Source: JAJYBV01 sp021812265
GTDB taxonomy: Bacteria > Chloroflexota > Ktedonobacteria > Ktedonobacterales > JACDGC01
Assembly (NCBI GenBank): GCA_027459525.1
Contig: DAIDIC010000185.1
Coordinates: 23,068 to 87,067 of the forward strand
Reading direction: 5' to 3'
DNA length: 64,000 bases
A model generated the notes under the pieces. The model ran no database searches, had not been told where the DNA came from, and saw only the letters and a program-made list of their open reading frames with translations. Within the stretch, counting starts at the first letter, position 1. Every line of letters starts with the position of its first letter. The position numbers and the translations under genes were made by a program. This document shows, piece by piece, positions 62,920-64,000 of this stretch.

Positions 62920-63055
62920 CAGGACTTTCGCTGCAGCATGGAAAATCGGGGATGTACAAGGGGCGCCGCCCTTGTACGGGGTTCTGGGGTATCCCCAGAC
63001 CTCCCTTTGTTGCAGATACGAGAACCATACGCTTCTCTTTCAAGCGAAAGTCCTA
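62920..63055. repeat. MITE-like element, copy 4
   Basis: Ends CAGGACTTTCGCTGCAGCATGG and TTTCAAGCGAAAGTCCTA, with inner palindromes GTACAAGGG..GCCCTTGTAC and TCTGGGG-TAT-CCCCAGA. It is oriented opposite to copies 1 and 2 and flanked by GGATG / GGAAG, an imperfect 5-bp match. Confidence 0.82.
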
Positions 63056-63240
63056 GGAAGAATGCTCCCATTGCTGCTCTGCTCTATTCATGATACACAA
63101 ATTAGCATATACCGAACAGATAAGAATTACCTGAAAAATATCGGAAAAAGTACTATATTTTGGGTATTTCTATCGCCGCAATTGGCGCCAAGCGTGCGGT
63201 ATCTGCTGCAGAGAAAACTCCTATAAATTTTGAATATCGG

Positions 63241-63259
63241 AAAGGTTTTGGGAACCTTT
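63241..63259 (+). promoter_or_regulatory. Hairpin covering the ribosome-binding region of the UPF0102 gene
   Basis: AAAGGTT-TTGGG-AACCTTT forms a 7-bp perfect stem ending 1 base before the ATG. The AAAGG that would serve as Shine-Dalgarno lies in the stem, so translation may depend on melting of the hairpin. Confidence 0.45.
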
Positions 63260-63260
63260 A

Positions 63261-63656
63261 ATGACGCATGCGCTGAAAGGGCCGAATGATCGGCAGCGGC
63301 TTGGCGCCGTGGGTGAAACGCTGGCCGCCGATGAGCTTTTGCGGCGCGGCTGCGTAAATATTATTCGCAATGTGCGCACCCCGCATGGGCAAATAGATTT
63401 AATTGCGTATGATGGGAACGAAATGATATTTGTAGAGGTGAAAACACGCAGATCTCATTGTTATGGCGGCGCGGCTGCGGCGATAACCCCGCGCGTAAAG
63501 TTGCGGCTGATAAACAGCGCGCGCGAGTATCTTTTGCTGACCGACAGCGAAGATATTCCGTGGCGTATTGATGTTGTGTGTGTTACGTTAGCCGGCGCCG
63601 CGCCGCAGATAGAAATATTTCAGAACGCGGTTTCTGAATCGGATGCGTTTGGTTAG
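63261..63656 (+). CDS. UPF0102 (YraN) family nuclease-fold protein
   Basis: 131 residues. Family-typical 'RQRLGAVGETLAADELLRRGC', then the restriction-endonuclease-like core 'GQIDLIAYDGNEMIFVEVKTRR' with Asp and the E-x-K pair in the right spacing for metal-dependent nucleic acid cleavage. Function in cells is not settled; linked to DNA processing or uptake in some bacteria. It lies between two copies of the 137-bp repeat element. Confidence 0.93.
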   Translation: MTHALKGPNDRQRLGAVGETLAADELLRRGCVNIIRNVRTPHGQIDLIAYDGNEMIFVEVKTRRSHCYGGAAAAITPRVKLRLINSAREYLLLTDSEDIPWRIDVVCVTLAGAAPQIEIFQNAVSESDAFG

Positions 63657-63725
63657 CGCGCCGATTTTCGGAGCGATGAAACCGCGCGCAAAAAACAGTT
63701 TCACCACAGCGCTATAGTACGTTAT

Positions 63726-63862
63726 CAGGACTTTCGCTGCAGCATGGAAAATCGGGGATATACAAGGGGCAATGCCCCTTGTACGGGGTTCTGGGGTGTT
63801 CCCAGACCTCCCTTTGTTTCAGATACGAGAACCATGCGCTTCTTTTTCAAGCGAAAGTCCTA
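63726..63862. repeat. MITE-like element, copy 5
   Basis: Ends CAGGACTTTCGCTGCAGCATGG and TTTCAAGCGAAAGTCCTA, inner palindrome 'TACAAGGGGC..TGCCCCTTGTA' and 'TCTGGGGTGTTCCCAGA'. Almost the same as copy 4. The start of an IS630-type transposase gene follows 44 bp after its right end. Confidence 0.85.
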
Positions 63863-63906
63863 GTACTGTAATGAAGAAATACCCCAGCATGTGATATACT
63901 CAAGAA

Positions 63907-64000
63907 ATGAAAGAAGAATTGACGTTAACAAACACACAGCGTGAAGTATTGCAAATCATTACCAAAAGAGCGACGAGTCCCCAACGATTGGTGAAAAGAG
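63907..64000 (+). mobile_element. IS630-type transposase, N-terminal fragment (cut by window edge)
   Basis: 31 codons are visible: 'LTLTNTQREVLQIITKRATSP' followed by 'QRLVKR'. This matches the start of the N-terminal HTH of IS630/Tc1-like DDE transposases, which usually continue '...RARIIL'. The rest lies beyond the window. Terminal repeats of the IS cannot be defined; 'TAGTACTGTAATG' just after the MITE-like copy may be its left end, since IS630 inserts at TA. Confidence 0.65.

Overview
The window looks like a piece of bacterial chromosome, most likely from a member of the Chloroflexota. This is inferred from the mix of families: a DUF2851 protein, two secreted proteins with the same C-terminal 'GDWTG...VGVY' repeats, a long nucleotidyltransferase/degenerate phosphomannomutase fusion, ComB, a NuoF-to-NuoL block and an IS630-type transposase. 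No rRNA, tRNA or CRISPR array was recognised, so the phylum call is a judgement and not a measurement.

Layout. 1-4.6 kb: end of a DUF2851 gene, a response regulator/histidine kinase pair, a tandem UspA protein and a small membrane protein. 4.8-10.2 kb: patatin-like lipase, DUF1697 protein, a large secreted repeat protein and an AraC-type remnant. 10.4-14.4 kb: secreted S53 (sedolisin) peptidase with the same repeats, a small membrane-anchored protein and two copies of a MITE-like repeat. 14.4-19.7 kb: dnaE, comB and arginase. 20.2-24.8 kb: ABC-2 exporter pair, then a TetR/DHA2 drug-efflux pair. 25.2-27.6 kb: an AdoMet decarboxylase fused to a deoxyhypusine-synthase-like domain, then a formylglycine-generating-enzyme-like protein with a C-terminus that looks like a diversity-generating-retroelement target. 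28.0-43.5 kb: the sulfosugar locus described below. 43.7-46.3 kb: cation antiporter and inorganic pyrophosphatase. 46.6-55.0 kb: nuoFGHIJKL. 55.4-64 kb: cobalamin adenosyltransferase, MMPL transporter, ManC/PMM fusion, lytic transglycosylase, UPF0102 nuclease-fold protein and the start of an IS630-type transposase cut by the window edge.

The most interesting region is 27,960-43,511. Reading leftward from 39.46 kb it encodes a fucose-isomerase-like protein, a sugar-binding lipoprotein, two ABC permeases, an FSA-type transaldolase, a GH31 glycosidase, glycerol-3-phosphate dehydrogenase and an aldehyde dehydrogenase. A ROK repressor sits next to them. Divergent from the repressor are two genes closely resembling SuyA and SuyB (sulfolactate sulfo-lyase) and a dehydrogenase resembling (S)-sulfolactate dehydrogenase (SlcC). 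Together these fit uptake of a sulfosugar glycoside such as sulfoquinovosyl glycerol, hydrolysis, isomerisation, transaldolase cleavage to sulfolactaldehyde, oxidation to sulfolactate and desulfonation to pyruvate plus sulfite. A nearly identical AT-rich operator candidate overlaps the promoters on both sides of the ROK gene. Substrate and pathway are inferred. The GH31 lacks the sulfonate-binding motif of YihQ, and no ABC ATPase and no (R)-sulfolactate dehydrogenase are present in the window.

A second theme is repetitive DNA. At least five copies of a ~137-bp element with YAGGACTTTCGC ends and internal palindromes are scattered between genes, with shorter core fragments elsewhere.
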